Positions 7,573-15,989 are shown, numbered from the stretch's first letter. The stretch: 42,421 nt of DNA from Aeromonas molluscorum 848 (GCF_000388115.1 NZ_AQGQ01000011.1:1-42421); one strand, 5' to 3'. The notes: generated from the sequence alone by a model not told the origin. Numbers and translations are program-made.

Positions 7573-9272
7573 TTAGATTTTTTGCAACCAATGGGCATCG
7601 CCAGACTAAATCCAGCGCCCCAATAGATTACCTACTGGGTATCTACAGCGCTCTGACTCCGCAACAAAAAAATGAGCGTAGTACAATCGCTGATGCGATT
7701 AGGGTTGCTCGTGATAAAAATGACGCTCCATTGGTTCATCGGTTGAACCAACAACTGAGACTGATCCATGGTGTACAACGGACTCCACCACCTGAGCTGT
7801 TGGCTGGAAATCCACGAGACATTACTTATGCAATCGAGATATCGCCACATAAATATAAATACACCAGCGGTGTCATTGCACATGCAATTGAGGACAACCA
7901 GGCGCTGAGCTCCAATCCTGATATTGCTCAGGAATTTCGTGCATTGATGGAGGAGCTGGTTTTTGCTGGATTACCCATAGAGGACAGGATGATCTTGTGG
8001 GTACAACATACGCATGAACAAAATCTGGAGAATCATTTCTTAATCCCACGGATTAATCTTCGCACTGGAAAATATTTCAACCCTCACCCACCAGGTGCGG
8101 AAGGAGATTTTAATGCGATCCGCGATTACCTCAACCTGAAACATAACCTCGCACGTCCAGATGATCCGCAACGCCAGAGGCTGACAGGAACAATACCACG
8201 GTACAGTAAAAATGCGGACTTGATTGCAGCGTTATCTGATGCGGTGCAGTTACGGGTAACTCAGGGTCAGTTATGTAACCGACAAGCTGTGATTGATTGG
8301 CTGGAGCAACCTCAGACTCGACAAATCTATGGTATTAGCGAAGTCGAGGCTAAAAAGGATTACATACGGATTGTGCCAGAGGGAAAGATCAAGGCTTTTC
8401 GGCTGAAAGGACCTTTATTTAGCCGTGCGTTTACCAGTATTGATGTGGTGAGACCGACGTTGACGATAACAACGCCTCCACAACCGTCGTTGGATGCACT
8501 CTGGCAGCAGATTGAGGAGCGGATAGCCAAACGCCGGGCCTTCAATCAGAGCCGCTATAACGTCACTGAGACGCTGCACCCAATGCCCTCTCCGAGGCCT
8601 GTGAGACGACCGACAGGTATGGCCGCAGTGATAACCCAGAGACATCGCAAACAGCCAACAAATGCTCTTTTTTGGCAACAGCAGATGCAGCTATATGCAG
8701 GTTACACACTGACCCCAATTAACCCTGAGGGAACCCTAACAGTAGACACCGAAAAGGCATTAATTCAACTGCTGATGAAAATTTTGAGCGCTATTTTAGC
8801 ATTACTAGGAGTGAATCATGAATTTAGAGAAACAATTATTAGAGTTGCTCAGTTTTATCAACACCGAGCAGATGAGCTCGATAGCAACACTCAGGGAGCA
8901 GGTTCAATCGCAGCATGTCACACAGCAGCAGATAATGAACGACCATCAGGTCTTGCTGACCATGGTGCAGCATTTGAACACGCATACCAGCGACAGCAAC
9001 GTCTCTGCCGAGAACTCCATTCATCAGATGAGCGTTTCGCTCGAACAGTTGCAGGAGCAGGTTCAGACCTTGAGCGGCTCCGTAGAGAGTACGCAGAGGT
9101 CGGTGAGATTGCTACTCGAGGTCTTAGAATCATAATGGATAACCCTATATTAGCAGCCAAAAAAATTGCACGTTTCAGGATGAGGCCTGGAGAGTATGCA
9201 TTAAAATCTCAGCATGAGCACTCTGGCCAGAGGACTGCACGTCATGAAATGGATTCAGATCTTTCTTTGTAA
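7563..9272 (+). CDS. mobA: ColE1/MbeA-type relaxase (MOB-HEN group variant)
   Basis: This 569-residue relaxase should nick oriT, stay bound to the 5' end and pilot the strand into a recipient through a helper pore. It aligns with ColE1 MbeA: IDYLLG with candidate nucleophile Tyr23, GNPRDI, KYTSGVIAHAIED, MILWVQH, then FLIPRINLRTGKY. In MbeA the metal ligands are His, Glu and Asn at relative positions 0, 7 and 9. Here these are His149, Glu156 and His158, so Asn is replaced by His. A segment of about 45 residues separates YLLG from GNP, much longer than in MbeA. The C-terminal third is less conserved and encodes a second protein in another frame (8818-9135). The start overlaps the end of mobC. 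Confidence 0.9.
   Translation: MAVIRFFATNGHRQTKSSAPIDYLLGIYSALTPQQKNERSTIADAIRVARDKNDAPLVHRLNQQLRLIHGVQRTPPPELLAGNPRDITYAIEISPHKYKYTSGVIAHAIEDNQALSSNPDIAQEFRALMEELVFAGLPIEDRMILWVQHTHEQNLENHFLIPRINLRTGKYFNPHPPGAEGDFNAIRDYLNLKHNLARPDDPQRQRLTGTIPRYSKNADLIAALSDAVQLRVTQGQLCNRQAVIDWLEQPQTRQIYGISEVEAKKDYIRIVPEGKIKAFRLKGPLFSRAFTSIDVVRPTLTITTPPQPSLDALWQQIEERIAKRRAFNQSRYNVTETLHPMPSPRPVRRPTGMAAVITQRHRKQPTNALFWQQQMQLYAGYTLTPINPEGTLTVDTEKALIQLLMKILSAILALLGVNHEFRETIIRVAQFYQHRADELDSNTQGAGSIAACHTAADNERPSGLADHGAAFEHAYQRQQRLCRELHSSDERFARTVAGAGSDLERLRREYAEVGEIATRGLRIIMDNPILAAKKIARFRMRPGEYALKSQHEHSGQRTARHEMDSDLSL
8818..9135 (+). CDS. MbeD-like mobilization protein nested inside the relaxase gene
   Basis: This 105-residue gene lies entirely inside the relaxase gene in another frame. 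ColE1 has the same arrangement, with mbeB and mbeD nested in mbeA. The protein begins MNLEKQLLELLSFINTEQ, like the MbeD start in which LEKQLL is conserved. It continues as an amphipathic helix with a coiled-coil pattern (LREQVQSQ, then LEQLQEQVQTL). It has its own strong signal: TAGGAG six bases before the ATG at 8818. MbeD proteins aid mobilization and have been linked to entry exclusion. The good ribosome binding site, the family-like start and the conserved gene order make chance overlap unlikely. Only one nested gene is seen here; I found no MbeB counterpart. Confidence 0.75.
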   Translation: MNLEKQLLELLSFINTEQMSSIATLREQVQSQHVTQQQIMNDHQVLLTMVQHLNTHTSDSNVSAENSIHQMSVSLEQLQEQVQTLSGSVESTQRSVRLLLEVLES

Positions 9273-9424
9273 AATATTCTGAATGGCGTTTGTTTTTTAT
9301 ATTTGCGGAACATCATCAATACAAGATTACTTGCAATGTTTATCTTTATAAATAGCAATAATTAATATCTACCATTGATTTATAAAAACAACAAATAATA
9401 ATAACTTTTTTGGGAGGAGTATGT

Positions 9425-10417
9425 ATGCTCCAGAATAGAATGTTAGCTTGGGGGGTTAGTGAGGGGCGGATTGCCAGTGAGCAAAAACCGATTTGGTTGT
9501 TGGACGAACTGATTGAGCAGGGTGATCAGTGGATCATCAATGGCGCCCCCAAATCTGGTAAATCGCTGCTCGCAACGCAGCTCGCATTGGCCATCGCCAG
9601 TGGAGGACAGTTCCTCAACTGGAAGAATAAAAATCCAGCACGAGTGTTGTATATGGATTTTGAGCTAAAAGATCGGTTGTTTTGGAAACGCTTTTTAACC
9701 ATGACAGCACATAATAATGTGACTGACCAAACAATTGAGCGGAATTTTTTCCGGTGTGGTGATTTCCAGACAACGGATGTATTGGATCCTGTAGAGGCGA
9801 AAAAAATGATCTCCATCGTGAATGAGATCCAGCCTGACCTGATTATTTGGGATGTACTAGCTAGGATGCATACAGCGGCGGAAAATGATAACGGTTTGAT
9901 GGGGCAGGTAATGCGGTCCATCAGAAAAATTAGCCGCTCCGCTGCACATATTGTTGTGCATCATGCCAGAAAATCTTCACCAGGAGCTGAGAACTATAAT
10001 GCAGGTGCTGCTGGTATCAGAGGGGCATCATCCATTCATGGTGAGGCTGATGGGGTTATGTCACTAGCATTACGGGATGGGCAGGGGGCTAGATTCAGCC
10101 TCAGATTTAGTTCGAGAGCGGTTGAAACTCCTGATGAGATTTTATTAAACCGAACAGAACATCTGATATTCGTCAGCGCGAATGATAGTGATAACAGCAC
10201 ATTATTAACTTCCCTCAAAAAAGCTCTGAGTGGGCATACCTCTGTATCAGCAGCCGAGTTAGTGAACTCCTTTTGTGCAGAATTTTCCATACAGGAACGG
10301 CAGGCAAAAAACTATATCAGAAAATGCGTATCAAATACTTGGATTCGGCGGGAAAGGAGGCCGGATAAAACGTATGAGTACATCGCCACAGATTTACTCA
10401 CTGATGTATCAGTCTAA
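9425..10417 (+). CDS. RepA-like AAA ATPase (RSF1010 RepA / AAA_25 type)
   Basis: This 330-residue P-loop ATPase resembles RepA-type hexameric helicases of small mobilizable plasmids and the AAA_25 family of islands. Walker A is GAPKSGKS (40-47), after a leader ending IWLLDELIEQGDQWIING. Walker B is DLIIWD (138-143). A conserved HH (179-180) and an arginine-rich stretch follow in the RecA fold. The C-terminal 80 residues look like a winged-helix extension. The start at 9425 is preceded by GGGAGGAG at a 5-base gap; an ATG at 9421 is out of frame. It could support replication of the excised circle, but no RepC-type initiator or primase gene is adjacent. The 137-base AT-rich gap upstream probably holds its promoter. 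Confidence 0.8.
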   Translation: MLQNRMLAWGVSEGRIASEQKPIWLLDELIEQGDQWIINGAPKSGKSLLATQLALAIASGGQFLNWKNKNPARVLYMDFELKDRLFWKRFLTMTAHNNVTDQTIERNFFRCGDFQTTDVLDPVEAKKMISIVNEIQPDLIIWDVLARMHTAAENDNGLMGQVMRSIRKISRSAAHIVVHHARKSSPGAENYNAGAAGIRGASSIHGEADGVMSLALRDGQGARFSLRFSSRAVETPDEILLNRTEHLIFVSANDSDNSTLLTSLKKALSGHTSVSAAELVNSFCAEFSIQERQAKNYIRKCVSNTWIRRERRPDKTYEYIATDLLTDVSV

Positions 10418-11035
10418 ACACACAATCTCTACCATCTGGATGCAAGAGTGTAATGAACCTCTATCTATAAATAGATTGCATCCAGAATTACCCCCCTTAC
10501 ATATCCCCCTTTCATGCACAAGAGCGCCTAGTGCTGATTTTAGACATTGCATTTAAAATGTATTATGATGCTAAAATAAACAATTGAGCCTTTGTTTTCA
10601 AAATAAAATATGAATCACATTGAAAACAACTAGAACATGTCATTCAAGCATTGATGTCATTCTATATGCAGGAATTCGTCTGTTTATGTTCTGTTTAAGC
10701 CTCGTGTCTATTAAATCGAACGGCAAAAATGTTTTTATTTATATTGCTCTGCGAGCATATTATCCACATGTAATGACTACCGCATTAGCGATATTTACCA
10801 TCCCATCCACATCCATTCTGTTTATGGGCATGTTATAGGTCAAATATCGTTCAGCTAACACTCAAAAAGAGCAAAAAGCAACCAAGGGCAAAATTTGTAC
10901 AATTATTTTTTCAATAAATAATCCCTTAGAAATCAATGACATGATCCATTTATGTCGCTTGACAGATGGCAGTCTCTCGGTTTACCGTGGGCTCATTCCT
11001 CGTAATTCACTAGCGTCCTACTGCGGAGAAATCTT
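10418..11035 (+). other. 618-base gap with inverted repeats downstream of the RepA-like gene
   Basis: No convincing gene is seen here; the short open frames lack good start signals. Seventeen bases after the ATPase stop, TCTGGATGCAA/TTGCATCCAGA (10435-10445 with 10476-10486) forms a perfect 11-bp inverted repeat. Inside its right half lies ATCTAT-AA-ATAGAT (10463-10476). C-rich runs follow at about 10491-10512. The layout could be a terminator without a T run or a replication-related structure. TTGACA at 10959-10964 could be the -35 element of the next gene. Confidence 0.4.
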
Positions 11036-11476
11036 ATGGATGTTCAAATGACGGATGAAGAACTCATGGATAAAGCCGTTGATGCACTTGTCAATGCTTT
11101 TATTGTGATGTTTCGTTCGGTCGGCTATCCAGTCAGACCGTTGTATTACTCAGAAGGGGGGATCACCTTGGAGATCCGAGTGCCACCAACACTCCCTGAT
11201 TTTATAATGAAAAAATACCCACGGTTTAGGGATGGATTCAGGGCGTGTCCATCAATAGAGTTGATCGGAATACCATATGAATGGCAGGGGTGTGGATTTT
11301 TCACAAAATTAGTTAATGCACTAGGTGCTGAGCCTAGTGTTGAGTGCGTCTGTATCTCATGCGTGACTAACGAGGTATTCTCACAGAAACTACAAAACAA
11401 CCCTGAGTGGGAGCTTTTATATTATAGCGAATTATTTGATGTGAAAGGATTTTATAAGGTATTTAAGAGAGATTGA
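11036..11476 (+). CDS. putative GNAT-like acetyltransferase
   Basis: This protein has 146 residues. The middle region, IELIGIPYEWQGCGFFTKLV, resembles the acetyl-CoA pyrophosphate loop of GNAT proteins (Q/R-x-x-G-x-G/A) followed by its helix. The segment after it (VECVCISCVTNEVFSQKLQNN, then a Tyr-rich end) matches the usual beta5 and final helix layout in which a late residue faces the acetyl-CoA. The N-terminal 60 residues are unrecognised. The substrate is unknown. The ATG at 11036 has GGAGAAA seven bases upstream. Transcription is probably monocistronic, with long gaps on both sides. The GNAT assignment rests on one motif and should be treated as tentative; the gene itself is well supported. 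Confidence 0.6.
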   Translation: MDVQMTDEELMDKAVDALVNAFIVMFRSVGYPVRPLYYSEGGITLEIRVPPTLPDFIMKKYPRFRDGFRACPSIELIGIPYEWQGCGFFTKLVNALGAEPSVECVCISCVTNEVFSQKLQNNPEWELLYYSELFDVKGFYKVFKRD

Positions 11477-11940
11477 CTATTCTAAGTTTCATTTCAACTA
11501 CTTCATGTAGCGTCATCAAGCATGCTCGATAAAAGCTATTTTATCAGCAGCAATCGTCAAGCGCACAAATATCTTTCTCCTATGCATTTTGCGGACCTAC
11601 CCGTTGAGGTGTTGTTATAGCGCCGCAGGTGGCTCAATAATCGACTTTATGCAGGCACAGCATAGTCGGTAGCACCTTAAGTTAAAGGTTAGCCAGCGTG
11701 CGTTGCCGCATGCAATTGCATGCGGCATCTATTCCATTAGTTCAAGCCTACCTACCTATTTCATTGCAATAACATCAACGTCAGTCGGCAAGAGAGTAGT
11801 CCATAATGCGGAGATTAATACCGCGTGCAGGTATATATGAAAATATTAGAAAAATTATTATTAGGTTCATTTTCAATTATCTGTTGAATCATCTTAATAA
11901 GCCTGATAGCCTGTTGCTGAAATAGATTGCAGGGTGTTTT
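11477..11940. other. 464-base gap with a 24-bp perfect palindrome
   Basis: No gene is recognised. The main feature is a perfect 24-base palindrome at 11704-11727 (TGCCGCATGCAA followed by its complement). It has no T run behind it, so it is not a standard terminator. The last 120 bases are AT-rich and probably hold the promoter for the gene at 11941. Confidence 0.45.
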
Positions 11941-12264
11941 ATGGATGAGGAATATAATAAAAAACTAATGATGGCCACTCAATCATTTAAAGATAGGGCA
12001 TCAGGGAAAGCACTGCCGGATGGTGAAATGAATTCAGACAGGATATTTATCCTTAGCCCTACAGAACGGCGAGCCTGCTGCCGTGACATAGTGCCTGGAA
12101 ACCAGCGGTTCTCGTTGAGCTCAAAGAAGCATGCCTGCTCAAAAAGACACATAGCAGCCCTATTTCGTATTGAGTTAATTGATTTTGAGAGTGAGTTTAG
12201 GAAAATTAATCGCCGCAAGAACATAAAACTAACCCAGCTCAAAGGAGGTGCTAACAGGGAATAA
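11941..12264 (+). CDS. hypothetical protein (107 aa)
   Basis: I do not recognise this protein. It is basic (many Lys and Arg, such as FRKINRRKNIKL near the end) and has three to four cysteines in the middle (RACCRDI and KHACSKRH), which might bind metal. There is no signal peptide or membrane helix. The start ATG at 11941 has GGGTG seven bases upstream, which is a weak signal. It lies between two other small unknown genes in the AT-rich cargo. It could be a small DNA-binding protein or simply an open frame by chance; length and composition give modest support. Confidence 0.4.
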   Translation: MDEEYNKKLMMATQSFKDRASGKALPDGEMNSDRIFILSPTERRACCRDIVPGNQRFSLSSKKHACSKRHIAALFRIELIDFESEFRKINRRKNIKLTQLKGGANRE

Positions 12265-12376
12265 GTGTCACCTGCCACACACGAAGTTTTAATTTATTTA
12301 ATTAAACACACAGGCGTTTCTATTTTTACGTCTGGAGCCTATTCACATCTTCCCTTGAAGGGAAATGGAGTAAATA

Positions 12377-12634
12377 ATGAAAATTTTTGACGATCTTTTT
12401 AGGCGTATTGAAAAGCACAACGGCACTCGTTCAAGCGCTTTGCTTGCTCAAGCGATGGCATCTGCTTGCAGCGATCGCTACACTGTCTCATTAGCGTCGG
12501 TCTGTGCAGTTTTGGATTCTCAGAGTAAAGAGGTGTTTGACCGCCTGGTTCGGATTGCTCAGGAGCCCGATTTCTCCAATGCCGACCAGGACCGGGCCCT
12601 TGATAAGCTACGTGCTCTCGGTTTTATCGACTGA
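12377..12634 (+). CDS. hypothetical small protein (85 aa)
   Basis: This 85-residue protein has no family I can name. Its sequence is well balanced and predicted mostly helical (IFDDLFRRIEKHN, SSALLAQAMASACS, SKEVFDRLVRIAQEP, DRALDKLRALGFID), which is more like a real domain than a chance frame. It has no membrane segment. The ATG at 12377 follows AAGGGAAATGGAG. It is richer in GC than the surrounding gaps, so it may have come from a different source. A long hairpin at 12701-12748 lies downstream and may end its transcript. Confidence 0.55.
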   Translation: MKIFDDLFRRIEKHNGTRSSALLAQAMASACSDRYTVSLASVCAVLDSQSKEVFDRLVRIAQEPDFSNADQDRALDKLRALGFID

Positions 12635-12700
12635 GTGAGGATCCTGATTACCCATTAATGATAGTCACATGGATCGATACTTTTATACACAGTTAGTTAT

Positions 12701-12748
12701 ACAGGACCTTAAGAGGATATAGCATTTAACATCCTTCTAAGGTCCTGT
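12701..12748 (+). terminator. long hairpin downstream of the 85-aa gene
   Basis: ACAGGACCTTA/TAAGGTCCTGT (12701-12711 with 12738-12748) is continued by GGAT/ATCC (12715-12718 with 12731-12734) after a 3-base internal loop. A long T run is absent, so it may be a weak terminator or another structured element. Confidence 0.45.
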
Positions 12749-12966
12749 TCTGCATTAATTTCCTTCGCCTAATTCGACGAGCATTTTTGCCAAGGAAACA
12801 ACGGGCTATGCCAGCCAACCCCTTATTTTATTCGGCGCACGATGCGCGACCACGGGCAATAACGGGAACCTTCACTTCCGCTATTTTCGTCGCTTTCAAG
12901 GTCGATATGCGGCGTTATTACCCAAATCAGCTATCTGGACGTAACTTCCCCAGTCCCAGGTGACAG

Positions 12967-13100
12967 TTACACTTGGGGCTGCCTAACGGGCAGACCAAGA
13001 GCGCACAGTTTGTTCATGGCACACACATAACCCATGACTTCACCTACTTGCCCGTTATATTTGCGCAGACTCAGCTTCTCTGTCATCAGCTGCTTGAACC
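12967..13100 (-). pseudogene. IS5-family transposase, C-terminal fragment
   Basis: The minus strand encodes about 44 residues ending in a stop at 12967-12969. They read RFKQLMTEKLSLRKYNGQ, then VGEVMGYVCAMNKL and LGLPVRQ. This is the conserved end of IS5/IS903-group transposases (KQL..KLSLRNYNAQVGE..ALNKL..LGMP). Everything upstream of RFKQ, including the catalytic DDE residues, is missing. The fragment breaks exactly where an IS903-like terminal repeat begins at 13101. It is non-functional debris inside the element. The 330 bases to its left (12635-12966) show no gene. Confidence 0.75.
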
Positions 13101-13145
13101 GGCCTTGTTGAACAAATCCGGGAACTATCTGGTGACTCTATGATC
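13101..13145. repeat. IS903-like terminal inverted repeat remnant
   Basis: The stretch starts GGCCTTGTTGAACAAATCCG, close to the IS903 terminus as remembered (GGCTTTGTTGAATAAATC). It directly abuts the truncated IS5-type transposase fragment. It is probably the end of a second IS5-family copy whose remainder was replaced by the IS630-type element to the right. The right limit is approximate. Confidence 0.5.
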
Positions 13146-13175
13146 TGACCTCCTAAATAACTGATCCCAATAGTG

Positions 13176-14212
13176 CTACACCTTCGCTGTGCCATAGCCA
13201 TTCCCCGGGAAAGGAGACACTGTGTTCATGAAGTGTTTCACTCGGGCCAGCAGACTGGCCATTCCTCTGCATTGATGATTGCGCGTGATGGTTTCATGTA
13301 ACTTGTGCCACAGCCGTTCTATGTGATTAACCCAAGGGCTGTAAACTGGCTGGAATACCATGCAGAACTTGGGATTCTTCTTCAACCATCGCTCGGTCTG
13401 CTTGCTTTTGTGAATGATGTAGTTATATCGAGGATCAGCGTGATGGTTTTGGCTCGTCGGTAGTGGTGACGCAGCTTTTCCAGCATGGCGATAAACAGCG
13501 ATGAGTTTTTCTTTATCCCGCTGACGTAAAGCACTCTTCCGTTGCCTGCATGGAGAACGCCTGCCAGGTAATGTTTGGCGTTCTGTCCCGGTGTGACAAC
13601 CCGCTTTTGCTGCGCTCTGAACATCCAGTCGGCCCCTAATTTGGGATTGAGGTCTATATCGACTTCATCCTCATAAAACACTGGATTAGCGGTATCACAG
13701 CGGGCCAGCGCAGCGTCGATATTCGCCATTTTCTCCTGATAGGCTGGGTCTTTTATCCGCAAGGTCGGCACGGGCCTGCGCCAGACAATACCCATGCGAG
13801 GTAACCATCGACGAAGTGTGGAGGCGGCCACATTGAGCCCTGTTAACCGATTGATTTTGATAGCCAATAGTTCGGTACACCAGCGGCTGCGCTGATAACC
13901 AAAATCTTGCGGAGAAAACTGCATGAGCAGCACCAGTAAGGTGACTATCTTGGCGATAGGTAAAACTGGGGCACGGCCAGCCGGTAAGGCTTCCAAGGCG
14001 CCCACGCCTTCATCCCGATACCACCGAAGCCAACGACCGATGGTCGAGCGAGCAGCGCCGGTAAGGTGATGAACATCAGTGATTGTGCGTCCTTCATGTA
14101 ACAGCAAGATGGCCATCAAGCGACGAGCATGTCCTTTATCACGGGTGGCATGGATGATTTTGTGAATGCGGCGCCGTTGTGGTCGTGGCAGGGGTGGTAG
14201 GATAGGTATCAA
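13176..14212 (-). pseudogene. IS630-family transposase gene, frameshifted
   Basis: Two minus-strand frames together make one IS630-type transposase of about 345 residues. The first (14212 down to about 13425) holds a helix-turn-helix region (LTGAARSTIGRWLRWYRDEG) and the first catalytic Asp in VFYEDEVDIDL. The second (down to 13176) holds the catalytic Glu region, VFQPVYSPWVNHIERLWHKL. They are joined at 13421-13430, where two extra bases (AT) turn the expected LILDNYIIH into LILDITTSF, disrupting the second Asp motif. Adding or removing two bases restores the frame. The start codon appears to be TTG at 14212. Element ends are not resolved. It is probably inactive unless this is a sequencing error. 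Confidence 0.85.
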
Positions 14213-14281
14213 CTCAGTCCTTTGGGTGTGGCTTGTTTTGTTTGGCGACTAATGAGATCGCACAAACTGGACTGAGTTCCC
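14211..14281. repeat. inverted repeat at the 5' end of the IS630-type element
   Basis: AACTCAGTCC/GGACTGAGTT (14211-14220 with 14269-14278) flank the short stretch upstream of the transposase start. The outer copy is probably part of the element terminus. I could not find a well-matched partner at the other end near 13146-13175. Confidence 0.4.
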
Positions 14282-14735
14282 TTCCTCCAGTGATCTACTA
14301 TTCGGAACAGCTATTTAGGTGCTCAGGCAAGATTTTTCGCAGAGTATTTAACCCCCCGAAGCAGTTGAAGTGAGTACGTGGTATGGCAATATGTCTGCCA
14401 TCCAAGCGCCAATAACTCTGATCGTCGTCAAAAAAATTCAAAATCTGCACGTTAGATGACACTTTTTTCAGCAAGGCTGGTCGGTATTTGATATCATCTC
14501 CGTTCGGGCCCCTTGCAAACATCGAGAGCCTATGAATAACCAATGTCCACGCTGGTTAAACGCAGCACTCAGGGAGCTGTCACCTCCGTGCGGTAGCCAT
14601 CTCGTTTGCCAGCTATAGCAGGTGTTGGTCAAAAGGTGGCGTTATAGCTTGTTGCTTCATATATACATCTCAACCCAAAAAAACTTGTTAAGGCGAAGCA
14701 CACGAAGTCCAACATACGAGATTAGGTACATCTAA
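14282..14735. other. 454-base gap between the IS630 remnant and the 417-aa gene
   Basis: A minus-strand frame of 81 residues (14543-14298, TTG start) is open here, but it has no recognisable motif or ribosome binding site and is not called. No promoter was fixed for the gene at 14736. Short stretches with GTTAAAC and GCGTTATAG recall integron attC ends, but the required pairing was not found. Confidence 0.3.
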
Positions 14736-15989
14736 ATGCCTCCAAGAATCGTAAAACCGTTTGCTCAGGCACTTAATCTTGCGTATGAACGTGCCATGAG
14801 GGCTCGTGAGGCTGTCGAGCATAGGTTGGTCAGTATCCCGCAGCAGGAGCTGATAGTACGCCAATGGCGGGATAACTTGCCTAGGATGGCCGCAGAACTC
14901 TATCCACGTCACGACGTGTTGTCATATCCCGTTCAGACTCGGATGCAGCGGGATTTCGAGAAATTTGAACGCTATCAAAGTGAATTGCAGGAGCGTCTCG
15001 AACACTATGCAACCGCTTTACAAACAATCGAGCAGACAAGTAATAATATTCTCGTTGCAACAAACAGAGATTCATCCTCTGAGCCCACTGTATTATGGCC
15101 AGCTTGTCCAAGTATGTTATGTGATGATCCATGGCCCCACCATTGGCCCCCCCGGCCAGACCAACCTAGTTGTGAAACGCCGAGCGCGGCAGAATATTTT
15201 TTCAACACCGACCGACCATTGCCGCCGCGACGGCTGCCATCGCCAACGTCATTTTCAATAAACATCGCGGGTCAGGAGGTCAAGCTTTATGCGCTTTATG
15301 AAGATGGCATTAGTCCGTTCATAATTGCTCTGGAAGAGTTCCTTTATGGGACGTCATCTTCGCGTTGGCCAGCCATTATTGAAGCAACTCGATGTGGTAT
15401 CCGTTGGCCACAATTGGATAGTTATCTGGACGAGTGCAAGAATCCTTGGCTTCCATTGGATTTTGTCGGTACAGAATTCGGTCTTAGAGGGACTCTATCG
15501 CGTCGTGATGAATTGGCTGATGTGATGGCTCTGATTTCTCCAGACGCTGGCAGATGGTATCTATCAGAACAACCCCGGCGGTGCCGCTTGAATGACCTTT
15601 TAAACGGCCATGACATTCTCGAGGAGCTAATGGTCATTGGCCTAGTTCGCTGGGGGCCAGATATGGCTCCTAGTGAACTATTACGCGAGTTACCGTTTCT
15701 CGAAGTTAAATCCTTGTTTGCAAGTGCAGGCTTATCACCACCGAGAGGCTATGACGCCGCAGTGGCAAGATATGATGATCTGGTTTCAATATATGGTAAA
15801 GAGAAACTCCAATGCCTGATTCGTAGTTTTGTTGATACATCAACCGTGATTGAAGTTCGGGAAATAGAGGGATGGGATCGGGAGGAGCGCCTTGGGCCTC
15901 GGGCACGTGCCAACGTATTGGTGAGCACGCTAGTTCTACTCCACGAAGGAGAGCTAGGACCACTTTGTGTAATTAACTGGAGAGGTTGA
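14736..15989 (+). CDS. unknown cargo protein (417 aa) with coiled coil and possible SAP-like segment
   Basis: I do not recognise this protein. Residues 1-107 are charged and helical (ERAMRAREAVEHRL, then FEKFERYQSELQERLEHYA), suggesting a coiled coil. Residues of about 110-175 are rich in proline and serine (WPHHWPPRPDQPS, PLPPRRLPSPTS) and probably form a flexible linker. The C-terminal 240 residues look globular. Within them LLRELPFLEVKSLFASAGL resembles the helix-extension-helix of SAP DNA-binding domains, though the match is weak. There is no signal peptide or membrane helix. The gene is over 300 bases from its neighbours and has a weak ribosome binding site. It sits between IS elements with other unknown genes, so a role in defence or element biology is possible but unproven. 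Confidence 0.7.
   Translation: MPPRIVKPFAQALNLAYERAMRAREAVEHRLVSIPQQELIVRQWRDNLPRMAAELYPRHDVLSYPVQTRMQRDFEKFERYQSELQERLEHYATALQTIEQTSNNILVATNRDSSSEPTVLWPACPSMLCDDPWPHHWPPRPDQPSCETPSAAEYFFNTDRPLPPRRLPSPTSFSINIAGQEVKLYALYEDGISPFIIALEEFLYGTSSSRWPAIIEATRCGIRWPQLDSYLDECKNPWLPLDFVGTEFGLRGTLSRRDELADVMALISPDAGRWYLSEQPRRCRLNDLLNGHDILEELMVIGLVRWGPDMAPSELLRELPFLEVKSLFASAGLSPPRGYDAAVARYDDLVSIYGKEKLQCLIRSFVDTSTVIEVREIEGWDREERLGPRARANVLVSTLVLLHEGELGPLCVINWRG

Noticed and set aside
14298..14543. 81-codon minus-strand frame after the IS630 remnant
   Set aside because: It has a TTG start, no ribosome binding site and no recognisable motif; it could be a remnant but cannot be supported.
14560..14700. Integron attC-like sequence (GTTTAAC on the minus strand and GCGTTATAG)
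   Set aside because: The core sites do not pair in the required way and no integron integrase or cassette array is nearby.
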